Below are positions 43,666 through 51,697 of a stretch of DNA of 64,000 nt, one piece after another. The DNA is taken from positions 62,001 through 126,000 of the forward strand of contig CAWAGB010000001.1 of NCBI GenBank assembly GCA_963781555.1. Reading direction: 5' to 3'. The stretch is from JAICQM01 sp963781555. GTDB lineage: Bacteria; Chloroflexota; Limnocylindria; QHBO01. The first letter of the stretch is position 1. Each line of letters opens with the position of its first letter. The position numbers and the translations under genes are program-made. The notes under the pieces were generated by a model. The model saw only the letters and a program-made list of their open reading frames with translations. It was not told the DNA's origin and searched no databases.

Positions 43666-46600
43666 ATGTCGTCCGCTCTGACCCGTCGCCTTCTCTCGCT
43701 CACCGTCGCGCTGGCCTTGGTGGCCGGCTTCGTGCCCTTCGGCGCGGGGACGCGCGCCGCGACCGGAGACCCGGTCCTGATCAACGAGGTGCTCGTCAGC
43801 ACGACCGGGACCGATGTCGAGTTCGTGGAGCTGTATGGCATTCCCGGCACGTCGCTGGCCGGGCTGAGCCTCATCGTCGTCGAGTCGGATGCGGGCGCCA
43901 GCTACGGGCTGATCGATCGACGGCTGGACTTTCCGGCTGACGCGGTCATCGGCGGCAACGGCTATCACCTGCTGGGCAACGCCGGGGTCACCACAACATA
44001 CGGGGTGACGCCGAACACGGCGATCATCAACGACTATCTCGAGAACTCCAGCCTCACGGTAGCGGTCGTGACGACCGACTCCCTGACGGGCGCCTCGGTC
44101 ACCGGGGCGGAGGTGGTCCGCGATTCGATCGCGATCATGGACAGCGCCGCTGACACGCCGGCGCTGGGGGCGCCCCGCTTCGGGCCGGACGGGACGTTCC
44201 TGCCCGCCGGCGCTCACCGGGTGAGCGCTGGCGTCGACACCGACGCGACCGCGGACTGGGCGCTCGGCGACTTCTCCCTGGCCGACGCCAACAACCCGAA
44301 CACCCCGACCGCCGGCACGCCATATGGCGGCGCCGGCAACGTGGTCGCAGATTGCGGCGAGGCGGTCCGTGTCCTCGAGGGCACCGCCGGCAGCGCCACC
44401 GCGACGGCATCCGACTCAGACGGCACCGTCACCGCCTTCTCGGTCCACGGCGTGACGCCGACCAACCCGGGCACCTTCAGCATCGGTACCGTCACGGCGT
44501 CGGGGTCCGTGGGTGCCCCGGCCAGCGCGCAGGTGCTCGTCGGTTCCACCACGCCAGCGGGGACCTACACCGTCACCGTCCGGGCGGCCAACAACGACGC
44601 GACACCGCAGACCGACACCTGCGAGCTCGGCGTCACGGTCGACCGCGTCCTGACGGTCGGCGAGGTGCAGGGCGAGACGACCGACGCCGAGAGCGGCACC
44701 GCCGACGTCAGCCCGTACGCCGGGCAGACGGTCACCGTGCGCGGGGTGGTCACCCAGCGCCTGCGCCTGCCGACCGCCACCGGCCAAAATTACGCCTTCT
44801 TCCTGCAGAGCACCGTCGCCGGCGCGGACGGCAACCCGCTGACCAGCGATGGGCTGTACGTCTTCATGCGTGGCTTCACCAGCCTGCTGCGTGAAGGGAC
44901 GGGCTCCTACTTCCCGACCGTGGGCGACCAGATCGTGCTGCGTGGCCCGGCGACCGAGTTCTTCAACCTGACCCAGCTCGACAACCCGCGCGTGGTTGCC
45001 GTGGAGCGCACCGGCGTTCCGGCCAGCGAGCTGGAAGTCGTCGAAGCGGCGCCCGACGACGACCTCGCGGTCGCCAACCGCTTCTGGGAGCGCCACGAGG
45101 GGATGCAGCTGCACGTCGACGCCGGCGCACAGGTCGTGGCCCCACGCGACGTCCTCGGTGTCTCGGACGCCGAAGTGTGGGTCATCCGTGGCGACCACCC
45201 GATCGCCCAGCGTGACGACCCGTACGCGCGGCGCGTCTTCCGCGACGTCCATCCGCTCGATGACCAGGGTGCCGCGGGCAGCTGGGACAACGGCAACGGC
45301 ATGCGGATCATGCTCGCCAGCCACGGCGTGAAGTGGCTCACCAGCTCGAATGCGACGCTCCTGCCACCGGCGCGTGTCTACGACACGGTGAGCAACGCGC
45401 TCACCGGTGGGCTGACCTACACGTTCAACAAGTACGGGGTCGAGGTCACGGAGCAGCTGGCCCTCGTCAACGGCGTCGACCCGGCCCTCAACGCCCCGCC
45501 GTCCCCGGCGGTCGCCGGCGAGGAGTACGCGACGAGCGACTACAACGTCGAGAACCTGTACGACTTCCGCGACGACCCGAACGACGGCTGCGACTTCACC
45601 GGCAACACCGGCTGCCCCGGCGTGAACCCACCGTTCGACTACGTGCCGGCCAGCCTGGCCGTCTATCAGCAGCACCTCGCCGATCTGGCGGCGCAGATCG
45701 CCGGGCCGATGCACGCGCCCGACATCCTGGCCATCCAGGAGGCGGAGGACCAGGACATCTGCTCGGTGATCGCCGGAGCCATGAGCTGCGGCACAGCGGA
45801 CAACGCTGATGGCCGCCCCGACACGCTGCAGGAGCTGGCGCTCGCCGTCACTGCCGCCGGCGGACCGGCGTACCTGGCGGTCTACGACCGCAACGGCGCC
45901 GACGACCGCGGCATCGTGGCCGCCTTCATGTACCGCACCGATACGGTCGAGCTCCTCCCGGTTGTGGCCAGCGATCCGGTCCTCGGCGCGACCACGGGGA
46001 TCGTCTACCGCGGCGCACCGCTCGCCTACAACAGCCAGGTCAGCAATCCGAAGGCCGTCAATGCGGTCCTGCCGGCCGACGTGGATCGCTCCACCGGGAC
46101 CGATGGCAGCAACGTGTACACGCGCGCACCACAGGTCGGTCACTTCCGCGTGTGGCGTGACGGCATCGGCACCAGCGTGTTCACCGACCTGTGGGCGGTG
46201 AGCAACCATTTCAGCTCGGGTCCGGACGGCCGTGTCGGCCAGCGTGCCGAGCAGGCCGGGTACAACGCGGCGATCCACGCGGCCATCGTCGCGGCGGATC
46301 CGGACGCCAGGTTTGTCTCGGCAGGCGACTTCAACGTCTTCCCCCGCCCCGATGATCCCTTCGCTCCGGGTCACCCGCGGCACCCGTCAGACCAGCTCCG
46401 GGCGCTCTACGACGCCGGGCTGCACAACCTCTACGACACCCTGCTCGCGGAGGTGCCGGAGAGCGCGTACAGCTATGTCTTCCAGGGCATGACCCAGACG
46501 CTGGACATGCAGTTCGCCAACGACATGCTCTTCGAGGAGCTCGTGCAGGTTCGGGCTGCGCATCTCAACGCCGACTTCCCGGCAAAGCACCCCGGCGACG

Positions 46601-46905
46601 TGGCCAGGGGCGCATCCGACCATGATCCGCAGGTTGCGCGCTGGTCGAAGGAGGTCACCGTGGAGCGTCTCCGCGCCCTCGTCGCCTACTACGTCGCCAG
46701 TGGTGCGGTCTCGACCGCCAAGGCGCAGAAGCTGTACGACCGCCTCGACAAGGCGGCCGCCTTCCTGGCCAGCGGCCAGTTGGCCGCCTACCGCTCGCAG
46801 CTGGCCGCCTTCGGCGACCAGGCCCAGGACCTCGCTCCGCGCTGGATGGCGGACACCGCGGCCGATGCCCTGGAGCGCGAGGCCGACCGGCTGGCCGGCA
46901 TCTAA
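43666..46905 (+). CDS. Secreted endonuclease/exonuclease/phosphatase (ExeM/NucH-like)
   Basis: A 1079-residue exported protein. A signal peptide (LLSLTVALALVAGFVPFGAG) is followed by a lamin-tail-like domain (VLINEVLVSTTGTDVEFVEL, about 35-170), Ig-like repeats, an OB-fold like that of YhcR nucleases (TVRGVVTQRLRLPTATGQNY), and an EEP catalytic domain of about 400 residues. In the EEP domain YNVENLYDF (Asn), LAIQEAED (Glu), VSAGDFNVF (Asp, Asn) and GASDHDPQVA (Asp-His) are the metal and catalytic residues. It probably degrades extracellular DNA, releasing phosphate or nutrients, a role that would fit with the 5'-nucleotidase at 61306. Helical C-terminal 80 residues may attach to the cell surface. 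Confidence 0.88.
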   Translation: MSSALTRRLLSLTVALALVAGFVPFGAGTRAATGDPVLINEVLVSTTGTDVEFVELYGIPGTSLAGLSLIVVESDAGASYGLIDRRLDFPADAVIGGNGYHLLGNAGVTTTYGVTPNTAIINDYLENSSLTVAVVTTDSLTGASVTGAEVVRDSIAIMDSAADTPALGAPRFGPDGTFLPAGAHRVSAGVDTDATADWALGDFSLADANNPNTPTAGTPYGGAGNVVADCGEAVRVLEGTAGSATATASDSDGTVTAFSVHGVTPTNPGTFSIGTVTASGSVGAPASAQVLVGSTTPAGTYTVTVRAANNDATPQTDTCELGVTVDRVLTVGEVQGETTDAESGTADVSPYAGQTVTVRGVVTQRLRLPTATGQNYAFFLQSTVAGADGNPLTSDGLYVFMRGFTSLLREGTGSYFPTVGDQIVLRGPATEFFNLTQLDNPRVVAVERTGVPASELEVVEAAPDDDLAVANRFWERHEGMQLHVDAGAQVVAPRDVLGVSDAEVWVIRGDHPIAQRDDPYARRVFRDVHPLDDQGAAGSWDNGNGMRIMLASHGVKWLTSSNATLLPPARVYDTVSNALTGGLTYTFNKYGVEVTEQLALVNGVDPALNAPPSPAVAGEEYATSDYNVENLYDFRDDPNDGCDFTGNTGCPGVNPPFDYVPASLAVYQQHLADLAAQIAGPMHAPDILAIQEAEDQDICSVIAGAMSCGTADNADGRPDTLQELALAVTAAGGPAYLAVYDRNGADDRGIVAAFMYRTDTVELLPVVASDPVLGATTGIVYRGAPLAYNSQVSNPKAVNAVLPADVDRSTGTDGSNVYTRAPQVGHFRVWRDGIGTSVFTDLWAVSNHFSSGPDGRVGQRAEQAGYNAAIHAAIVAADPDARFVSAGDFNVFPRPDDPFAPGHPRHPSDQLRALYDAGLHNLYDTLLAEVPESAYSYVFQGMTQTLDMQFANDMLFEELVQVRAAHLNADFPAKHPGDVARGASDHDPQVARWSKEVTVERLRALVAYYVASGAVSTAKAQKLYDRLDKAAAFLASGQLAAYRSQLAAFGDQAQDLAPRWMADTAADALEREADRLAGI

Positions 46906-46910
46906 GGCCG

Positions 46911-47162
46911 ATGGCGTCCGGACGGCCCCGGCCCCCGGCCGGGGCCGTTCCTCGTTGGGCCGGCCTCTGCGCAGCGTGCGTCCACGCCCGGGCGACGGCC
47001 AACGCCCGCGGCTCGACGTTCGTGCTGTGCGGCCTCGCCGCGACGGACGCGCGCTTCCCGCGCTACCCCGCGGTACCCGTGCTGCGCTGTGCCGGCTTCG
47101 AGCTACCGCCGGGCGATGGCGGCGAGGAGCAGGCTGACGAGACGAACCACGACCAGGGCTGA
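46911..47162 (+). CDS. Small cysteine-rich protein with CxxC
   Basis: An 83-residue frame. The central part WAGLCAACVHARATANARGS and the following FVLCGLAATDARFPRYPAVP, then PVLRCAGFE, has four spaced Cys residues (CxxC, LC, RC) and recalls small zinc-ribbon-like proteins common in high-GC bacteria that end in RFPRYP-xx-PVxxC-GFE. The ATG at 46911 lies just after the nuclease stop and the terminator hairpin falls inside its first codons, which is odd; a later non-ATG start is possible. Its last 60 bp overlap the convergent ureohydrolase gene. Confidence 0.45.
   Translation: MASGRPRPPAGAVPRWAGLCAACVHARATANARGSTFVLCGLAATDARFPRYPAVPVLRCAGFELPPGDGGEEQADETNHDQG
46922..46948 (+). terminator. Hairpin terminator after the secreted nuclease
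   Basis: ACGGCCCCGG and CCGGGGCCGT make a 10-bp perfect stem with a 7-nt loop, 16 nt after the stop codon, followed by the weakly T-rich TTCCTCGTT. Confidence 0.65.
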
Positions 47163-48005
47163 GCGCTCGTTGACGTCCCGCTCGGGCACCAGCTCGGTGA
47201 AGGCGGCGCCCACCACCCGGCAGCGGGTGGCGGCGCCGGTCAACAGGTCCACCGCCTCGTCGTAGGCGAGGCCGCCGGGCGAGAGGCCGCTGACCGCCGG
47301 CAGCACCGAAGGGTCCAGGCCGTCGCAGTCGAACGCCACGAAGAGCGGCGCGCCGGCTGGGAGCTGCTCCAGCAGCCACGTCACGCCCTGCTCGCGCAGC
47401 TGGCGAGCGGTGACGAGCAGGTTCCCCGCGGCCCGAGCGTCGTCGACGTCCGTCGTGCGGGCGCTGCCCACCCCCCGCAGCCCGACCTGCACGATGCGCG
47501 CGACGTGGTCCATCTCGGATGCGCGTCGCATCGGTGAGGAGTAACCGTCGCGAACGCCTGCCACCTCGTCGCGAAAGTCGAGGTGCGCGTCGACCTGCAG
47601 AACGTGGAGCGGTCCGGCGCCGTCGAGCGCGCGCAGGACGGGAATCGGCACCGAGTCGTCACCGCCGAGCACGATCGGCACGCTCCCGGCCGCCGCAATG
47701 GCGCGGACCGCGGCCTCCGCCCGTGCCGCGTTGCCCGCCCCGTCGTCGGGGTCACCGGCCACATCCCCGGCGTCGACGATGCGGAATGTGGAATCGGGCG
47801 GCAGCATCGGTCCGTCGAGGTCGAAATCATGGTGACCGACGAACCGGGCGAGGCGCTGCGAGCGGGTGCGCACCGCGGCGGGCGCAGCAGCACAGCCGGC
47901 GGCCAGTCCCGGTGCGGGATAGGGCACCCCGTGCGGGATCCCGACGATCGTGGCATCCGCCGCATCGGTCGCGACGCCCGCTGGCACGCCCAGGAAGGTC
48001 GTCAC
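47103..48005 (-). CDS. Ureohydrolase (agmatinase/arginase family), unusual metal site
   Basis: A 300-residue ureohydrolase-fold enzyme; relatives hydrolyse agmatine, guanidinobutyrate, arginine or guanidine using a dinuclear metal centre. Metal motifs read GGDDS (usually GGDHS), QVDAHLDFRDE and FDCDGLDPS. Thus the first His ligand appears as Asp, as seen in some family members. The GTG start overlaps the stop of the Fur-type regulator by GTGA, so both come from one transcript controlled by a metal-responsive protein. The substrate and metal (Mn2+ or Ni2+) are unknown. It could be an agmatinase (speB) or a guanidine hydrolase; context favours a nickel link. Confidence 0.85.
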   Translation of the reverse strand: MTTFLGVPAGVATDAADATIVGIPHGVPYPAPGLAAGCAAAPAAVRTRSQRLARFVGHHDFDLDGPMLPPDSTFRIVDAGDVAGDPDDGAGNAARAEAAVRAIAAAGSVPIVLGGDDSVPIPVLRALDGAGPLHVLQVDAHLDFRDEVAGVRDGYSSPMRRASEMDHVARIVQVGLRGVGSARTTDVDDARAAGNLLVTARQLREQGVTWLLEQLPAGAPLFVAFDCDGLDPSVLPAVSGLSPGGLAYDEAVDLLTGAATRCRVVGAAFTELVPERDVNERSALVVVRLVSLLLAAIARR

Positions 48006-48454
48006 GCCTGCGCCTCGCGGCACGCGCTGCAGCGACCCTGCACGCTCAGGTGGGAGAGGTCCACCTCGAACCCGTGGCTCGTCTCGAAGGCGGCGCGCAC
48101 CGCGGCCGCCTCATCGGTTCCCACCTCCCAGCTGCCGCCGCAGGCCGAGCAGTGCAAGTGGCCGTGCTCCGGCTCCGCGCCGACGTGGTACTCCTCGCGC
48201 CCGTCCGGCCCGTGGCCGTGGCGCACCAGGCCGATCTCCTCCAGCACGTCGAGCGTCCGGTACACCGTCGACGGGATCGTGGCCGCGTCCCGCTCGCGGC
48301 AGCGCTCCACCAGCGCCGCGCCCGTCACGTGGCCCCGCGTCTCGCCGAGGACCTCGATCACCGTTCGCCGCTGCGGCGTCCAGCGCAGCCCGCGGGCGCG
48401 CAGCTCGTCGCGCACCGATGCGAGATCGTCCTGGAGTGAACCGGATCGAGGCAT
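48002..48454 (-). CDS. Fur-family metalloregulator, Nur-like by context
   Basis: A 150-residue Fur-type repressor: winged helix with RWTPQRRTVIEVL and the recognition region TIPSTVYRTLDVLEEIGLV, then the metal-binding dimer domain with EHGHLHCSACGG (His-rich site plus first Cys pair) and a C-terminal CSAC (second Cys pair, structural zinc). ATG 48454 follows a TATACT -10 by 7 nt, which makes the mRNA leaderless. It faces a nickel permease gene across an operator-like repeat and overlaps the ureohydrolase gene, so it is probably a nickel sensor that represses both its own operon and nickel uptake. Zur and Fur identities are the alternatives. Confidence 0.88.
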   Translation of the reverse strand: MPRSGSLQDDLASVRDELRARGLRWTPQRRTVIEVLGETRGHVTGAALVERCRERDAATIPSTVYRTLDVLEEIGLVRHGHGPDGREEYHVGAEPEHGHLHCSACGGSWEVGTDEAAAVRAAFETSHGFEVDLSHLSVQGRCSACREAQA

Positions 48455-48461
48455 GGCGCGT

Positions 48462-48467
48462 AGTATA
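48462..48467 (-). promoter_or_regulatory. -10 element TATACT of the Fur-type gene, leaderless type
   Basis: TATACT on the minus strand is separated from ATG 48454 by 7 nt (ACGCGCC). The inverted repeat at 48480-48501 supplies a TTGCAA at -35 with a 15-bp spacer. Confidence 0.55.
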
Positions 48468-48479
48468 GGCAGCCGCTGG

Positions 48480-48501
48480 CTATTGCAACATATTGCAATA
48501 G
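48480..48501. promoter_or_regulatory. Nur-box-like operator between regulator and nickel permease
   Basis: Perfect inverted repeat with arms CTATTGCAA (48480-48488) and TTGCAATAG (48493-48501) and a 4-bp spacer. The Streptomyces Nur consensus is TTGCAA-N5-TTGCAA; here the spacer is N4. Its half-sites coincide with the -35 elements of both divergent promoters, so binding would block both genes. It stands out as A+T-rich in a high-GC region. Confidence 0.65.
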
Positions 48502-48521
48502 ACCGATGGACTCGCTACACT
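48493..48521 (+). promoter_or_regulatory. Promoter of the nickel permease gene
   Basis: TTGCAA (48493-48498, also the right half of the operator) and TACACT (48516-48521) are spaced by 17 bp. The start codon at 48551 is 29 nt downstream. Confidence 0.55.
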
Positions 48522-48550
48522 CACGGCCCACGGAGGCAACCCGCGCACCG

Positions 48551-49348
48551 ATGTCCCAGCTCCTGGCGCTCGCCGGCTTCGGCTTCCTGCTCGGCATGAA
48601 GCACGCGACCGATGCCGACCACGTCATCGCCGTCACCACCATCCTGTCGCGCAGCAACCGCTTCCTGCACGGAACGCTGATCGGTGCGCTGTGGGGCCTC
48701 GGCCACACCATCACGGTGGCGCTGGTGGGGATCGCGATCATCGGCTTCAACGTCGTGATTCCCCCGCCCGTGGGACTGGCGATGGAGTTCGCGGTGGCGA
48801 TCATGCTGATCCTGCTGGGCATCCTCACCCTCTCCGGGGCCATGCGCCGCATCACCGAGCGCTTCACCCCACCAGCACCGATCCATGGCCACCCGCACGA
48901 GCACGTCCACGCCCACGACGAGGTGGAGGGGCCGCACGCCCACGGGCACGCCCATCTGCACGGGCACGGGTCGGACAAGCGCCTCGCCAGCGGCGTGCTC
49001 GCGACCTTCGGCTGGTACCAGCTCGCGCGCCCGGTGGTGGTCGGCCTGGTGCACGGCCTGGCGGGCAGTGCCGCGGTCGCGCTGCTGGTGCTGTCGACCA
49101 TCCAGGACACGGGCGCCGCGCTCGCCTACCTCATCATCTTCTGCCTCGGCGTGTCCGCCGGGATGGCGCTGCTGACCACCCTCATCGGCCTGCCGTTCCT
49201 CGTCAGCCGGATGCGCTCGGAGTCGCTCAACCGGGTCCTGACGGTCGGGTCCGGGGTGCTGTCGCTGGCCTTCGGACTGTATCTCGGCTACCAGATCGGG
49301 ATCGTCGACGGCCTCTTCACCGGCGACTTCCACTGGGATCCGGCGTAG
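48551..49348 (+). CDS. Nickel/cobalt permease (NiCoT/UreH-like) with His-rich loop
   Basis: A 265-residue membrane protein with six or so helices. The metal-selectivity signature HATDADH (H18 to H24) in the first helix is the HX4DH motif of the NiCoT family. A cytoplasmic or periplasmic loop at residues 112-139 contains 12 His residues and probably stores or guides Ni2+. The C-terminal half is closer to UreH/RcnA-like permeases. ATG 48551 occurs in ACCGATG. Opposite the Fur-type regulator and under an operator-like repeat, it is likely an uptake system induced at low nickel. Confidence 0.88.
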   Translation: MSQLLALAGFGFLLGMKHATDADHVIAVTTILSRSNRFLHGTLIGALWGLGHTITVALVGIAIIGFNVVIPPPVGLAMEFAVAIMLILLGILTLSGAMRRITERFTPPAPIHGHPHEHVHAHDEVEGPHAHGHAHLHGHGSDKRLASGVLATFGWYQLARPVVVGLVHGLAGSAAVALLVLSTIQDTGAALAYLIIFCLGVSAGMALLTTLIGLPFLVSRMRSESLNRVLTVGSGVLSLAFGLYLGYQIGIVDGLFTGDFHWDPA

Positions 49349-49515
49349 GCGCTCAGCGGGGCGAATGCGCCACCCTGGCCGCTCCTGCGTGGGCCAGCAT
49401 CATTCGGGCGTCATTCCCGCTCCCGCGCGTCGCCACGACCCATTCGTGCTGCACGACCGTGTGTTGACGGCGATAATCGCCCGACCGCAGCGATGACACC
49501 GGAGAGATGACCCGC

Positions 49516-50850
49516 ATGGCGACCGAGACGCAGCACGGAACGATGACCGGCGACGAGATGGTCGCCCTCACCAAGCAGCACACCCTCTTCGAGTGGAGCG
49601 CCCAGTCGAAGGTGGACCCCATCCCGGTCGCCGGCGCCAAGGGCAGCTACTTCTGGACGCCCGAGGGCAAGCGCTACCTCGACTTCAACTCGCAGCTGAT
49701 GTGCGCCAACATCGGGCACGGGCATCCCAAGGTGATCGCCGCCATCAAGGCCCAGGCCGAGACGCTCGCCTACGCCAACCCGTTCATGGCCACCGAGCCG
49801 CGGGCGCGGCTGGGCAAGAAGCTGGCCGAGATCACGCCGGGTGACATCGACACGTTCTTCTTCACCAACGGCGGCGCCGAGGCCAACGAGAACGCCATCA
49901 AGATCGCGCGCTTCTACACCGGGCGCCACAAGATCCTGGCCCGCTACCGCTGCTACCACGGCGGCACCGACGGTGCCATCAGCCTGACCGGCGACCCGCG
50001 CCGCTGGGCGGCGGAGCCTGGGATCCCCGGGGTCATTCGGGTGACTGATCCGTATCACGGCATCGCGCGCGGCACGGACACCGCCGAGCAGGCGCTCGCC
50101 AACCTTGAGGAGATCATCCAGCTCGAGGGGCCGCAGACGATCGCCGCCTTCATCCTCGAGACGGTGACCGGCACCAACGGCATCCTCATCCCGCCGGACG
50201 GCTACCTGCAAGGTGTGCGCGAGATCTGCGACCGGCACGGGATCCTCATGATCGCGGACGAGGTGATGGCCGGCTTCGGACGCACCGGCACGTGGTTCGC
50301 GGTCGATCATTGGGGCGTTGTGCCGGACCTGATCACGATGGCCAAGGGGCTGACCAGCGCCTACGTGCAGCTGGGCGCGGTGGGCATGCGCCATGACATC
50401 GCGCAGCACTTCCGTGACAACGTCTTCTACGGCGGGCTGACCTATAACTCCCACCCGCTGGGCTGCGCCACCGCGCTGGCGACGATCGAGGTCTACGAGG
50501 AGGAGGGCCTGCTGGAGCGTGCGACCCAGCTCGGCGCGGTGATGGCCGAGTACCACCGCGACCTGGCGGAGAAGCATCCCAGCGTCGGGGCGGTGCGCAA
50601 CATCGGCCTGTTCGGGATCGTGGAGCTCGTGCGCAATCGGGAGACGATGGAGCCGATGGCGCCCTTCAACGGGACCAGCGACGAGATGGCGGCGCTCGGC
50701 CGTGCGTTCCGCGAGGCGGGCCTCTACACCTTCGTGCGCTGGAACTACTTCTTCACCAATCCGCCGCTGACGATCTCCGAGGAGGAGCTGGCTTCCGGGT
50801 TCGCGATCATCGATCGCGCACTCCAGGCGACCGATGCCGCGATCGCCTGA
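49516..50850 (+). CDS. Class III (omega-amino acid type) aminotransferase
   Basis: A 444-residue PLP enzyme of fold type I. FTNGGAEANENAIKIARFYTG and CYHGGTDGAISLTG shape the cofactor site, LMIADEVMAGFGRTG holds the ring-binding Asp, and LITMAKGLTS the PLP lysine. Family members act on beta-alanine, taurine, putrescine or other terminal amines with pyruvate or oxoglutarate. ATG 49516 is chosen because GGAGAG lies 9 nt upstream; ATG 49507 is too close. The next gene (ABC permease) overlaps its end by 17 bp, so the imported compound or its product is probably its substrate. Confidence 0.9.
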   Translation: MATETQHGTMTGDEMVALTKQHTLFEWSAQSKVDPIPVAGAKGSYFWTPEGKRYLDFNSQLMCANIGHGHPKVIAAIKAQAETLAYANPFMATEPRARLGKKLAEITPGDIDTFFFTNGGAEANENAIKIARFYTGRHKILARYRCYHGGTDGAISLTGDPRRWAAEPGIPGVIRVTDPYHGIARGTDTAEQALANLEEIIQLEGPQTIAAFILETVTGTNGILIPPDGYLQGVREICDRHGILMIADEVMAGFGRTGTWFAVDHWGVVPDLITMAKGLTSAYVQLGAVGMRHDIAQHFRDNVFYGGLTYNSHPLGCATALATIEVYEEEGLLERATQLGAVMAEYHRDLAEKHPSVGAVRNIGLFGIVELVRNRETMEPMAPFNGTSDEMAALGRAFREAGLYTFVRWNYFFTNPPLTISEEELASGFAIIDRALQATDAAIA

Positions 50851-51697
50851 CCGGGCCCGAGCGCTGCGCATTGGCGTGGCGATCGGCTTCCTGGCGCTGG
50901 TGGTGCTCGTCTGGGAGGGCGCCAAGTTCGTCGGCGGCGATCCGTGGCGCCTCGGCACCTGGGAGTGGCGGCCGCCGCTCGACGTCAAGGTAGCCAGCGA
51001 CTTGAACCTGCCCCACGTCTGGGACATCGTCGGGGCGCTCGCCGCACCGGTGCAGCGCAACCAGGACGAGTCGCTGGCCGCCTTCCTGGTCGGTGCTGCG
51101 CTCTACACGTGGCGCGAGGCCGCGATCGGCTTCGTCGCCGGCGGCCTGCTGGGCGTGGCACTGGCGGCAGTCTTTGTTCACGTGGCGCTGCTGGAGCGGG
51201 CACTGGTGCCGTACGTCATCGCCAGCCAGACGATCCCCATCGTGGCGCTCGCGCCGATGATCGTCTTCGCGTTCGGGCAGGACGTGACAAGCGTCGTGAT
51301 CATCGCCACCTACCTCACCTTCTTCCCGGTGACGATCGCCATGCTGCGCGGCCTGCGCTCCCCCGATCCGCGGGCGCTGGAGCTGATGCGGTCGTACGCC
51401 GCATCGCGACGGGCGATCTTCTGGAAGCTGCGCATGCCGGCGTCCGCGCCGTACCTGTTCACGGCGCTCAAGATCAGCGCCACGGCGAGCATCGTCGGCG
51501 CCATCATCGGCGAGGGCCCGGGCGGCATCCGCTTCGGGCTGGGACGCGCGATCATCAATTTCAACAACCAGTACATCTCCGGTCCGGAGAAGCTGTGGGC
51601 CGCGATCCTGGTGGCCGCGGTGCTCGGGATTGCCTTCTTCGGCCTGGTACGCCTGGCCGAGCTGTTCACCCTCCGCGGCCGGGGTGCCACCGCATGA
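50834..51697 (+). CDS. ABC importer permease 1 (Thi/Ssu/Tau type)
   Basis: A 287-residue permease with six helices and the coupling EAA loop ELMRSYAASRRAIFWKLRMP. A long periplasmic insert (about 35-80) follows TM1, unlike the partner permease. ATG 50834 lies in ACCGATG and overlaps the aminotransferase 3' end. With the ATPase, permease 2 and the binding protein it makes a complete importer of the nitrate/taurine/HMP family. Confidence 0.88.
   Translation: MPRSPDRARALRIGVAIGFLALVVLVWEGAKFVGGDPWRLGTWEWRPPLDVKVASDLNLPHVWDIVGALAAPVQRNQDESLAAFLVGAALYTWREAAIGFVAGGLLGVALAAVFVHVALLERALVPYVIASQTIPIVALAPMIVFAFGQDVTSVVIIATYLTFFPVTIAMLRGLRSPDPRALELMRSYAASRRAIFWKLRMPASAPYLFTALKISATASIVGAIIGEGPGGIRFGLGRAIINFNNQYISGPEKLWAAILVAAVLGIAFFGLVRLAELFTLRGRGATA

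Noticed and set aside
44416..46383. 655-codon open frame antisense to the secreted nuclease
   Set aside because: Arg/Val/Ala-rich with no motif; the sense strand carries all EEP catalytic motifs. Long antisense frames are expected at 70% G+C.
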